Position numbers and translations under genes: made by a program. A stretch of 42,459 nucleotides of DNA from positions 1-42,459 of the forward strand of contig NZ_KB904367.1 in the NCBI RefSeq assembly GCF_000380065.1, in the 5' to 3' direction. Shown here one piece after another: positions 8,248 through 15,878 of the stretch; position 1 is the first letter of the stretch; every line of letters starts with the position of its first letter. Origin of the DNA: Streptococcus massiliensis DSM 18628 (GTDB taxonomy: Bacteria; Bacillota; Bacilli; Lactobacillales; Streptococcaceae). The notes under the pieces were generated by a model. That model was not told the DNA's origin, searched no databases, and saw nothing but the letters and a program-made list of their open reading frames with translations.

Positions 8248-8925
8248 ATGCACAAGATTATGTTAGTGGAGGATGATCCAATCATCCGCCAAATGGTAAA
8301 GCAGAGCTTGGAACAGTGGGATTTTCAGGTTATTGATATAGAAGACTTTACTCAAGTTTTAAGCATTTTTGTTCAGGAAAATCCTCATCTGGTTTTGATG
8401 GATATTGGTTTGCCGATGTTTAATGGTTATCATTGGGCTCAGGAAATCCGTAAGGTTTCAACAGTGCCGATTATGTTTTTGTCTTCACGCGATCAGGCAA
8501 TGGATATTGTTATGGCTATCAATATGGGTGGAGACGATTATGTGACCAAACCCTTTGATATCAATGTTCTCTTGGCTAAGATTCAAGGGCTGCTCCGTCG
8601 TTCCTATGAGTTTGGTACAGACAATAATCTCCTAGAATATCAAGGCACTGTGCTTAACTTGAAAAATATGGATATTGTAGTCAATGGGCAAGTGGTTGAT
8701 CTGACAAAAAATGAATTTCAAATTTTACGAATATTGTTTGAGCGAAAAGGGGCTATTGTCACACGTGAAGACATTATGCAGGAGCTATGGAATAGTGACT
8801 TTTTCATCGATGACAATACTTTGTCGGTTAATGTCGCACGTTTGCGTAAGAAATTGGAGGAAGTGGGTCTGGTAAACTTTATTGAAACCAAAAAAGGAAT
8901 AGGATACGGTCTACGTCATGACTAG
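8248..8925 (+). CDS. BceR-like OmpR-family response regulator
   Basis: A 225-residue DNA-binding response regulator. The receiver domain (1-115) has the acidic pocket E8-D9-D10, phosphoacceptor D52 (LVLMDIGLP) and conserved K101 (YVTKPFD). The C-terminal winged helix (about 130-222) includes LTKNEFQILRILFE and the recognition region DDNTLSVNVARLRKKLEEVG. It overlaps the kinase gene by 8 nt. The neighbouring permease/ATPase genes and the matching TTACA-N4-TGTAA operators place it in the BceR group, which activates antimicrobial-peptide detoxification transporters. The likely targets are the operators at 9927 and 17275. Confidence 0.9.
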   Translation: MHKIMLVEDDPIIRQMVKQSLEQWDFQVIDIEDFTQVLSIFVQENPHLVLMDIGLPMFNGYHWAQEIRKVSTVPIMFLSSRDQAMDIVMAINMGGDDYVTKPFDINVLLAKIQGLLRRSYEFGTDNNLLEYQGTVLNLKNMDIVVNGQVVDLTKNEFQILRILFERKGAIVTREDIMQELWNSDFFIDDNTLSVNVARLRKKLEEVGLVNFIETKKGIGYGLRHD

Positions 8926-9901
8926 TAAGGAAAAACTTCATTTCATAAAAGGGTATATTTCTTCTCGGCGGTATTTTCTGCTCTTGCTTTTCTTGTTCTT
9001 TTTTGTGCTAGGGCTGTTGACATTTCTCTACACAAGTCAGGGACAGATGATTAATTATATTTCCTTGCTCTTGTTTTTTCTGGGCTTTCCACTTCTTAGT
9101 TTAGATGTTTTTCGCAATTACCAGCAGTTTAAGCATTTGCTCTGGGAAAGAGAAGATATAGTTATGCAGTCAGGCTCTGAGCAGCTGCTTTTGGAACGGC
9201 TTCAAGAAAGTCAGCAGAAATTGCAGAACCTAGATGAAGCAGAGAGGCAGAAGCGTTCAGAGGCAGAAGATTATTTTACTCTTTGGGCGCATCAGATCAA
9301 AACGCCGATTGCTGCTAGTCGTTTGTTAGTTGATAATCTCGCTGAGACGAATAGCCGTCAGGCCTTGCAGCAAGAGTTGTTTAAAATAGAAGCTTACGCA
9401 AATCTTGTCTTGCAATATTTACGATTGGAAAGTTTCCACGACGATTTGGTACTTAAAAAGGAAAATTTAGCAGATGTAGTCAAGGAAGCAGTGAAGAAAT
9501 ATTCGCTTTTCTTCATTCAAAAACATCTCAGCCTCAACTTGCATGATTTGGATTATGAATTTGTGACAGATCGCAAGTGGTTTCTTATTGTTTTGGAACA
9601 AATTTTGTCCAACAGTGTCAAATATACTAATCAAGGTGGCGTGGAGATCTATGTCAAGGATGACAGCCTTTATTTAGTCGATACAGGTCTAGGGATTCAA
9701 GAGAGCGATTTGCAGCGAGTTTTCGAGCGAGGTTTTTCTGGCTACAATGGGCGCTTGACGCAGCAATCTTCTGGTTTAGGACTTTACCTGACCAAGCAAA
9801 TCCTTGATAAACTGGACTATCCAATTATGCTTAAGTCCAAGGTTGGTCAAGGGACGACAGTTAAAATTGATCTCAAACGTCGGCAGTTGGTATTTGAGTA
9901 G
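8918..9901 (+). CDS. BceS-like intramembrane-sensing histidine kinase
   Basis: A 327-residue sensor kinase with two membrane helices (about 18-38 and 45-63) and almost no extracellular loop, the hallmark of intramembrane-sensing kinases. The H-box FTLWAHQIKTP carries H125; the N-box is QILSNSVKYT, the G1 box DTGLGI and the G2 box SSGLGLYL. In BceS-like kinases the signal comes from the partner ABC transporter rather than from direct ligand binding, so it probably senses flux through one or both BceB-type permeases encoded downstream. It overlaps the regulator gene (ATGA-type coupling). Confidence 0.9.
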   Translation: MTSKEKLHFIKGYISSRRYFLLLLFLFFFVLGLLTFLYTSQGQMINYISLLLFFLGFPLLSLDVFRNYQQFKHLLWEREDIVMQSGSEQLLLERLQESQQKLQNLDEAERQKRSEAEDYFTLWAHQIKTPIAASRLLVDNLAETNSRQALQQELFKIEAYANLVLQYLRLESFHDDLVLKKENLADVVKEAVKKYSLFFIQKHLSLNLHDLDYEFVTDRKWFLIVLEQILSNSVKYTNQGGVEIYVKDDSLYLVDTGLGIQESDLQRVFERGFSGYNGRLTQQSSGLGLYLTKQILDKLDYPIMLKSKVGQGTTVKIDLKRRQLVFE

Positions 9902-9926
9902 TTCAAGTTTTTAAAAATATTTTTCT

Positions 9927-9946
9927 TTCTTACAAAATTGTAAGAA
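9927..9946. promoter_or_regulatory. BceR-type operator 1 (before the small ORF/traX/ABC operon)
   Basis: Perfect inverted repeat TTCTTACA-AAAT-TGTAAGAA, containing TTACA-N4-TGTAA, the motif known for BceR-like regulators (TNACA-N4-TGTAA). Nineteen bp (9928-9946) are identical to 17275-17293. Confidence 0.75.
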
Positions 9947-9960
9947 TTATCCTTAAAAAT

Positions 9961-9996
9961 GAAAGGTTAGGTTATGGTACCGACCTTTCTTTTTTT
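9961..9996 (+). terminator. Hairpin after the kinase gene
   Basis: GAAAGGT (9961-9967) pairs with ACCTTTC (9983-9989), with an inner GGT/ACC pairing and seven T. It probably ends the two-component transcript, but it also lies between operator 1 and the -10 box and covers the -35 position. Confidence 0.7.
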
Positions 9997-9997
9997 A

Positions 9998-10003
9998 TAT
10001 ACT
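9998..10003 (+). promoter_or_regulatory. Proposed -10 box of the ABC operon
   Basis: TATACT lies 51 bp after operator 1, and no good -35 is present 17 bp upstream. The spacing matches site 2 (TATAAT, 50 bp after its operator) to within 1 bp. An alternative promoter is TTGTAA (10008-10013), 18 bp, TTATAT (10032-10037). Confidence 0.5.
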
Positions 10004-10065
10004 AGTCTTGTAAATAAGTTAAACATGCTCTTTATATGAGAGGAGTAGAAAGTGAGGATGAAACG

Positions 10066-10212
10066 ATGAAAAAGTTAGAAGAATTGTTCAAAAATCATGT
10101 GAGCCATAAACCGGAAGTGCTCAAAGAAGAATCCTTACGAGAAAAGATTGAAAAGCAGGAAACCTTAATCGAAATGAATCAATTTTGTATGGATTTGCGG
10201 ATGATGGGTTAA
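10066..10212 (+). CDS. Small 48-residue charged protein of unknown function
   Basis: A reading frame of 48 codons plus stop, starting at ATG with GAGG 8 nt upstream and ending 10 nt before traX. The product is hydrophilic and predicted helical, rich in Lys and Glu (KPEVLKEESLREKIEKQ), with a Met-rich C-terminus (FCMDLRMMG) and a single Cys. There is no signal or membrane segment. It is the first gene after operator 1, so it may be a small partner or regulator of the detoxification module. I recognise no family. Ribosome binding site, tight spacing and operon position support real coding. Confidence 0.65.
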   Translation: MKKLEELFKNHVSHKPEVLKEESLREKIEKQETLIEMNQFCMDLRMMG

Positions 10213-10222
10213 GGAGAAGCAG

Positions 10223-10954
10223 ATGAAAAAGTATAATGCTTATCAGTTAAAATTAGCTATGGCAGCCTTGATGGTGCTGGATCATATCTATATTATTCCA
10301 GGGCTTGTTTCTCCCAGCTGGGAAGGGATTTTTCATGCGCTAACTCGCTGTGTGGGAGTCTATTTTGCCTATATGGCGGTGGAGGGATTCATTCATACGC
10401 GTAACTTAAAAGCCTACCTACTCCGCTTATTTTCTTGGGGAATGTTTATGGCAGGAGGAAATGCGCTGCTAAACCTGCTTTATCAGTCGCGGCAGATTCA
10501 TCTTGAAAATAATATTTTTCTGACCTTAGCCATGGGTGTGCTGATGTTAACTTTCTTTTATAGATTTTCTTCCTTATCTAAAGGTTGGTATCTCGTAGCA
10601 GGAGTGCTGACTTTACTTGCAGGTAGTTTTCTCACCGAAGGTGGGATTGTTATTTTGCCTTTTATGCTGATTAGCTACGTCTGCAGAGAACGGAAGATTT
10701 TGCGTAATAGTCTATATCTTCTTTTGTCAGCATTTTTACTGATCATGTCCTATACTGCCTGTCCAAGTTGGCAGGAGACACTGGAGATGTTACTTTATAA
10801 TTCAGACTTTCTCTTTATCAGTGTGCTTCTCTTGCTAGCGCTTTATAATGGTGAGCGAGGACCAAAGACATCTTTTAGCAAATATTTCTTTTATGTCTTT
10901 TATCCGGCTCACCTCTGGTTGCTGGCAACGCTTGCCTTTTTTATGGCTGGCTAA
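10223..10954 (+). CDS. TraX family polytopic membrane protein
   Basis: A 243-residue protein with about eight predicted membrane helices, starting KYNAYQLKLAMAALMVLDHIY. This is the TraX fold; F-plasmid TraX acetylates pilin. Chromosomal TraX homologues in Firmicutes are common and not evidence of conjugation; some may be membrane acyltransferases. GGAG lies 7 nt before the ATG. It lies in the same direction as the 48-residue protein and the ABC genes downstream of a BceR-type operator, so it may modify an envelope component during antimicrobial-peptide stress (inference). Confidence 0.75.
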   Translation: MKKYNAYQLKLAMAALMVLDHIYIIPGLVSPSWEGIFHALTRCVGVYFAYMAVEGFIHTRNLKAYLLRLFSWGMFMAGGNALLNLLYQSRQIHLENNIFLTLAMGVLMLTFFYRFSSLSKGWYLVAGVLTLLAGSFLTEGGIVILPFMLISYVCRERKILRNSLYLLLSAFLLIMSYTACPSWQETLEMLLYNSDFLFISVLLLLALYNGERGPKTSFSKYFFYVFYPAHLWLLATLAFFMAG

Positions 10955-10995
10955 GTCAGATTTAAAATAGTAAAATGAAATATGGAGGTACGGAG

Positions 10996-12966
10996 ATGTT
11001 TAAACTTACCAGTAAACTTGCCCTGTCAAATCTAGTGAAAAATCGCAAACTTTACTATCCTTTCGCTCTTGCTACGATGATAGCGACTGCGATCCTTTAC
11101 AGCTTTATCTCTCTGGCTTATAGTCCAGATATGGAAAAGAGTTACGGAGGTGCTGCTTCAAGGATGACTTTGCAATTTGGGATTATTGTGATTCAAATTG
11201 CGGTTTTGATTCTTGTTGCCTATGCGAATAGCTTTGTCATGAAAAATCGTTCGCGCGAGTTGGGGCTCTATAGTATTCTTGGGATGGAAAAGTGGCACTT
11301 ACTCGTTATGACCTTTGTTGAGCTTTTGCTCTTCTTTGCGGGAACTGTTGGCTTGGGGCTTGGTGTTGGATTTATATTTGACAAACTTCTCTACGCTGTC
11401 TTACTCAAAGTTATGGGGATGCCTGTAGTCTTAGCTTCAACTTTCCAGTGGTTCAATATCTTTCTAACTTTAGTCAGCCTAGCTGTCGCTTTTGCCTTGA
11501 TTCTCTTGCTCAATAGTGCTAGGCTTCTGCGTTATAGCTCGCTTACTATGATTCGTGAGAAAAAAGCTGGGGAGAAGAAGGGGCGTTTGCTTCTCTTGCA
11601 GACCTTGATTGGGCTTGTTTTGCTAGGTATTGCCTATTATATGGCTTTGATGGTTAAGAGTCCTGTGGCGGCGATTATCCAGTTTTTTTGGGCAGTTATC
11701 TTGGTAATTGCAGCAACTTACATTCTTTTTAATGCAGGCTCCATCACTTTCTTGCAGTTCTTGAAAAAAAGTAAGAGTTATTATCGCAAACCCGAAAATA
11801 TGATTTCCGTCTCCAATCTAGTTGCACGTATGCGTAAAAACGCAGCGGGGCTTGCGACGATTTCTATCTTATCAACCATGCTGTTGGTTACCCTAGTGGG
11901 TTCTATCAACATCTATGTTGGCGGTAAGGACTATCTGGATAGTCTGTATCCTCACGCTTATAATTTTTCAGTCAGTACAGGAAATGAAAAAGAAGAGGAT
12001 TTTCTTCTAAAAACAGTCAAGGAGCTAGTTGCAGAGAATCAGATAGCTTCTCCTAGTTATCATACGTATACTTACTATACCGTAGGTGTCAAAAGGAAAA
12101 CCGCTAATCGGTTGATTTCAGTAGAAAATGGAAACAGGATTCCAGATATGGTTTTTACTGTTATTAGCTCTGCTGAATATGGAAAAATGACAGGCGAGAA
12201 ACTTAGTCTAGCAGATAATGAAACGATTGTCTATGCAAAGGACAACTCACTGCTGGCTGATAAGCCTTTACAAGTTAATGATAAGTCTCTTACAATCAAA
12301 AAGATTGTAAGAAAAGATTTTAGCCATGGAAACATTCCAAATGAAGGCGTCGCTGTTGGTAATAAGCAAATTTATGCAGTGGTGAATGATCCCAGTCAAA
12401 TCATGAAAATTGAATCGAAAACGTATTATGTCGGTGTTGATAGTTCGACAGAAGTGAAAGATATAAGTCATTTCGCTAGTCAGGCACTGGATAGGCTGAT
12501 GACTTTACGCGAACAAGAAACGGCTGGAAATTTTAGTTTTACTAGTCGTCAGTCTGTTGAAAAGGAATATCGTGGCGTTGTGGGGACTCTCCTTTTTATC
12601 GGTATTTTTCTGTCTGTGATCTTTCTGATCGGAGCGGTCTTGGTTATCTACTATAAGCAAATTTCAGAAGGATATGAGGATCGGGATAATTTTGTTATTC
12701 TGCAAAAAGTAGGATTGGATCAAAGTCAAACCAAGCGCACCATTCAAAAGCAAATTTTGATCGTTTTCTTCTTACCGCTGGTCTTTGCATTTGTACACTT
12801 AGCGGTGGCTTTTAAAATGATCAGTCTAATTGTGGCTATGCTTGGTGCAAGTAATGTGGGGTTGCTCATTCAAACAACGATTGGAATTTGTCTAATCTTT
12901 CTCATAGCTTATATTGTTGTCTTTCTACTGACGGCAAGAACTTATCGAAAGATTGTTTCTCATTAA
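10996..12966 (+). CDS. BceB-type ABC transporter permease, copy 1
   Basis: A 656-residue permease with FtsX-like domains: an N-terminal helix, a triplet of helices, a further cluster, a large extracellular domain (about 300-510) between helices 7 and 8, and three C-terminal helices. This ten-helix plan with one big outer domain defines BceB-type transporters, which free lipid-II-cycle targets from peptide antibiotics and signal to the paired kinase. I chose ATG 10996 (MFKLTSKLALSNL) because GGAGG lies 7 nt upstream; copy 2 starts with the same motif (MFRLTSKLAVSNL). The extracellular domain differs strongly from copy 2, while the membrane parts are similar. Confidence 0.88.
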   Translation: MFKLTSKLALSNLVKNRKLYYPFALATMIATAILYSFISLAYSPDMEKSYGGAASRMTLQFGIIVIQIAVLILVAYANSFVMKNRSRELGLYSILGMEKWHLLVMTFVELLLFFAGTVGLGLGVGFIFDKLLYAVLLKVMGMPVVLASTFQWFNIFLTLVSLAVAFALILLLNSARLLRYSSLTMIREKKAGEKKGRLLLLQTLIGLVLLGIAYYMALMVKSPVAAIIQFFWAVILVIAATYILFNAGSITFLQFLKKSKSYYRKPENMISVSNLVARMRKNAAGLATISILSTMLLVTLVGSINIYVGGKDYLDSLYPHAYNFSVSTGNEKEEDFLLKTVKELVAENQIASPSYHTYTYYTVGVKRKTANRLISVENGNRIPDMVFTVISSAEYGKMTGEKLSLADNETIVYAKDNSLLADKPLQVNDKSLTIKKIVRKDFSHGNIPNEGVAVGNKQIYAVVNDPSQIMKIESKTYYVGVDSSTEVKDISHFASQALDRLMTLREQETAGNFSFTSRQSVEKEYRGVVGTLLFIGIFLSVIFLIGAVLVIYYKQISEGYEDRDNFVILQKVGLDQSQTKRTIQKQILIVFFLPLVFAFVHLAVAFKMISLIVAMLGASNVGLLIQTTIGICLIFLIAYIVVFLLTARTYRKIVSH

Positions 12967-13008
12967 AATTTAAAAATTATACATAATAAAGAAAAAGAGG
13001 TACTTATA

Positions 13009-13767
13009 ATGACTGTTTTAGATGTTCAACATGTGAAAAAAATTTACAAAACTCGCTTCCAAGGAAACCAAGTAGAAGCGCTTCGTGATATTCACTTTAC
13101 AGTGGACAAGGGCGAATATGTCGCTATCATGGGGGAATCTGGTTCTGGGAAATCAACTCTTCTTAATATTCTCGCTATGCTGGATAAGCCGACAGAAGGG
13201 CGCGTTTTCCTCAACGGCACCGACACAGCGACCATCAAAAATAAGGACGCGTCGAGCTTCCGCCGTGAAAAGCTAGGTTTTGTCTTTCAAGATTTCAATT
13301 TATTGGATACTTTGTCTGTAAAAGATAACATTTTGCTACCATTGGTCTTATCTCGCCGTCCAATCACTGAGATGATGCGCAAATTGGTTGAGATTTGTAA
13401 TGAGCTAGGGATCAACAACCTACAAGAGAAATTTCCTTATGAGATTTCAGGTGGTCAAAAGCAGCGGGTGGCAGTGGCGCGTGCCATTATCACTGAACCA
13501 GAAATTCTCCTTGCTGATGAGCCGACAGGAGCACTGGATTCCAAATCTTCCGCGACCTTGCTTGATGTCTTTGAAGAACTTAATGACAAGGGGCAAACCA
13601 TTCTCATGGTGACCCACTCGACAGCAGCGGCTAGTCGTGCCAAGCGTGTGATTTTCATCAAAGATGGTATTCTCTACAATCAAATCTTCCGCGGGGATAA
13701 AACAGAGCGGCAAATGTTCCAAGAAATTTCAGATACCTTGACTGTAATGGCGAGTGAGGTGGGCTAA
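13009..13767 (+). CDS. BceA-type ABC transporter ATPase
   Basis: A 252-residue nucleotide-binding subunit. Walker A GESGSGKST is at 42-50, the Q-loop in FVFQDFNL, the signature ISGGQKQR, Walker B ILLADEPTGALDS, and the H-loop in MVTHS. It belongs to the MacB/LolD/BceA class. It is placed between two BceB-type permeases and ends 1 nt before the second. One ATPase for two permeases suggests that it serves both, either in one heteromeric complex or in two alternatives. An AGAGG ribosome binding site precedes ATG 13009. Confidence 0.93.
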   Translation: MTVLDVQHVKKIYKTRFQGNQVEALRDIHFTVDKGEYVAIMGESGSGKSTLLNILAMLDKPTEGRVFLNGTDTATIKNKDASSFRREKLGFVFQDFNLLDTLSVKDNILLPLVLSRRPITEMMRKLVEICNELGINNLQEKFPYEISGGQKQRVAVARAIITEPEILLADEPTGALDSKSSATLLDVFEELNDKGQTILMVTHSTAAASRAKRVIFIKDGILYNQIFRGDKTERQMFQEISDTLTVMASEVG

Positions 13768-13768
13768 A

Positions 13769-15757
13769 ATGTTTAGGCTTACCAGTAAACTCGCAGTTTC
13801 AAACCTTATCAAAAATCGCACTCTTTATTATCCTTTTGCGTTGGCTACCTGTGTTGCCGTTGCCATTACTTATATTTTTATCTCTTTAACCTTCAACCCT
13901 CACTTGAGTAAGATGGCAGGTAGCAGCACGATTGCTGTGGTACTTGCCCTAGGGATGGTCATTGTAACAATTGCTGCGACGATTATCGTTCTTTACGCCA
14001 ATAGCTTCGTCATGAAAAATCGGTCTAAAGAATTAGGTGTTTACGGCATGCTGGGGCTCAATAAGCGACATTTATTTTCCATGATTTTTATTGAGCTCGT
14101 TCTCTTTGGACTAGTGACGGTTGCTTTGGGTTTAGGGGCAGGAATTTTGTTTGACAACTTGATTTATGCCTTTTTACTAAAGCTAATCGGTGTAAAGGCT
14201 GTTTTGGTTTCAACCTTCCAAGTCCCAGTTGTAATTGCAGTAGTCTTTATTTATGGTGGGATATTTGCTTTATTGGTTTTTGTTAATGGCTGGCGCCTGC
14301 TGCGTTTTAATGCGCTGCAAATGACCAAAGAAAAGCAAAGCGGTGAGAAAAAAGGACGCTTTCTTGTGGGACAAACCATTCTGGGTATACTAGCGCTTGC
14401 GGCGGGCTATTATCTAGCGCTCAGCGTAACCAATCCCATGTCAGCTATCTTCATCTTCTTCTTGGCTGTGCTGTTAGTCATCCTAGCGACCTATCTGCTT
14501 TTTAATGCTGGCATCACCGTTTTTCTGCAAATGTTGCAAAAGAACAAGAACTATTATTACCAGCCCAAAAACATGATCTCGGTCTCCAATCTCATCTACC
14601 GCATGAAGAAAAATGCGGTCGGTCTTGCTACCATTTGTATCTTGTCCACCATGGTCTTGGTGACCTTGGCAGGCGGCAGTAATATCTATGCTGGCGATGA
14701 ATATTTCCAAAAAGCGATCAATCCTAGTGATTTTGCTCTAAATGGGAAAAATGTCACGACTGAACAAATGAACCAAGTTTTTAGTGAATTTGTAGCAGAA
14801 CAAGGCTTGAAGGTCAAAAAACAATATGCTGTTCAGTCTTATATTATGGGGGTTAAGGAGCAGACGGGCAACACCTTTGAGCTCTACAATATGGGACAAA
14901 ATCGAGTGATTCCTAAGTCAATCATTTTCATGATGTCAACGAAGGACTATGAAACCATGACAGGTCAAAAGTTGGATTTACAAGAAAATGAAGCAGCGAT
15001 TTATAGTAAAAATGTCAAGCTAGACACCCAGCAAAAAGTGCGCATCGCTAATCAAGATTTGACAGTCAAAAAGGAGTTTAATGAAAACTTTATCTTTGGC
15101 TACATCCCTGATGAATACAGCTTAATTACAGACAAAATTCTTTATATGGTGGTCAACCATCCTGACCAGCTCCTAGCGCTACAAAGCCAACAATTTAATG
15201 TTACTCCCTATCTCTATGGCGGGCTCAATATTGAGGCTTCTAACAAGGTGAAAGAAAAACTAAATCAGCCTTACCAGAAAAAACTGGAGCAGTTCAATCA
15301 AACCCTACCAGAAGGAACGGCCTTCTACGGTTCAGCGAGAGTAGTGGCGGTTAAGGAATTCTCAACTGTCTTCGGCGGACTCTTCTTCATTGGCATTTTC
15401 CTAGCCATTGTCTTTATGTTGGGAACAGTCTTGGTTATCTACTACAAGCAAGTTTCTGAAGGCTACGAGGACCGCGAGCGCTTCGTCATTCTGCAAAAAG
15501 TCGGGCTCGACCAAGAGCAGACCAATCAGACCATTCGCAGACAAGTGCTGACCGTTTTCTTCCTGCCCTTGATTTTCGCCTTTGTCCATTTGGCCTTTGC
15601 CTATCATATGCTCAGTTTGATTTTGAAAATCCTGGGCGTGCTAAATAGCGGCTTGATGCTCATGGTAACCCTGGGAGTCTGTGCGATCTTCCTCATCGTC
15701 TATATCGTCGTCTTTCTTATTACATCGCGCAGCTATCACAGAATTGTGAAAATGTGA
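13769..15757 (+). CDS. BceB-type ABC transporter permease, copy 2
   Basis: A 662-residue paralogue of the permease at 10996. The N-terminal motif (MFRLTSKLAVSNLIKNRTLYYPFALAT), the VMKNRSKELG segment and the C-terminal block (IYYKQVSEGYEDRERFVILQKVGLDQ) closely match copy 1; the outer domain (about 300-510) has diverged. The true start is ATG 13769, 1 nt after the ATPase stop, with GAGGTG upstream; a TTG further up would overlap the ATPase. A terminator hairpin follows at 15769. Which drug or peptide each outer domain recognises cannot be told from the sequence. Confidence 0.88.
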   Translation: MFRLTSKLAVSNLIKNRTLYYPFALATCVAVAITYIFISLTFNPHLSKMAGSSTIAVVLALGMVIVTIAATIIVLYANSFVMKNRSKELGVYGMLGLNKRHLFSMIFIELVLFGLVTVALGLGAGILFDNLIYAFLLKLIGVKAVLVSTFQVPVVIAVVFIYGGIFALLVFVNGWRLLRFNALQMTKEKQSGEKKGRFLVGQTILGILALAAGYYLALSVTNPMSAIFIFFLAVLLVILATYLLFNAGITVFLQMLQKNKNYYYQPKNMISVSNLIYRMKKNAVGLATICILSTMVLVTLAGGSNIYAGDEYFQKAINPSDFALNGKNVTTEQMNQVFSEFVAEQGLKVKKQYAVQSYIMGVKEQTGNTFELYNMGQNRVIPKSIIFMMSTKDYETMTGQKLDLQENEAAIYSKNVKLDTQQKVRIANQDLTVKKEFNENFIFGYIPDEYSLITDKILYMVVNHPDQLLALQSQQFNVTPYLYGGLNIEASNKVKEKLNQPYQKKLEQFNQTLPEGTAFYGSARVVAVKEFSTVFGGLFFIGIFLAIVFMLGTVLVIYYKQVSEGYEDRERFVILQKVGLDQEQTNQTIRRQVLTVFFLPLIFAFVHLAFAYHMLSLILKILGVLNSGLMLMVTLGVCAIFLIVYIVVFLITSRSYHRIVKM

Positions 15758-15768
15758 CAAATGCTAGT

Positions 15769-15800
15769 AAAAAGTTCTGAATATAGTTTCAGAACTTTTT
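15769..15800 (+). terminator. Terminator of the ABC operon
   Basis: AAAAAGTTCTGAA pairs with TTCAGAACTTTTT around a short loop, ending in a T run. Confidence 0.85.
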
Positions 15801-15836
15801 ATTTTATAAATATTTATACCGTTTTACGAAAAAATA

Positions 15837-15845
15837 TGATACAAT
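15837..15845 (+). promoter_or_regulatory. Possible extended -10 of the amino-acid permease gene
   Basis: TGA-TACAAT, about 33 nt before the ATG; no convincing -35 box. Confidence 0.4.
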
Positions 15846-15878
15846 AACTAGGTTATTTATATTTCTGGGAGTTAATAA

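Noticed and set aside
10223-10954. TraX as evidence of a conjugative element
   Set aside because: No relaxase, coupling protein, type IV secretion gene or integrase is present; chromosomal TraX homologues are common in Firmicutes.
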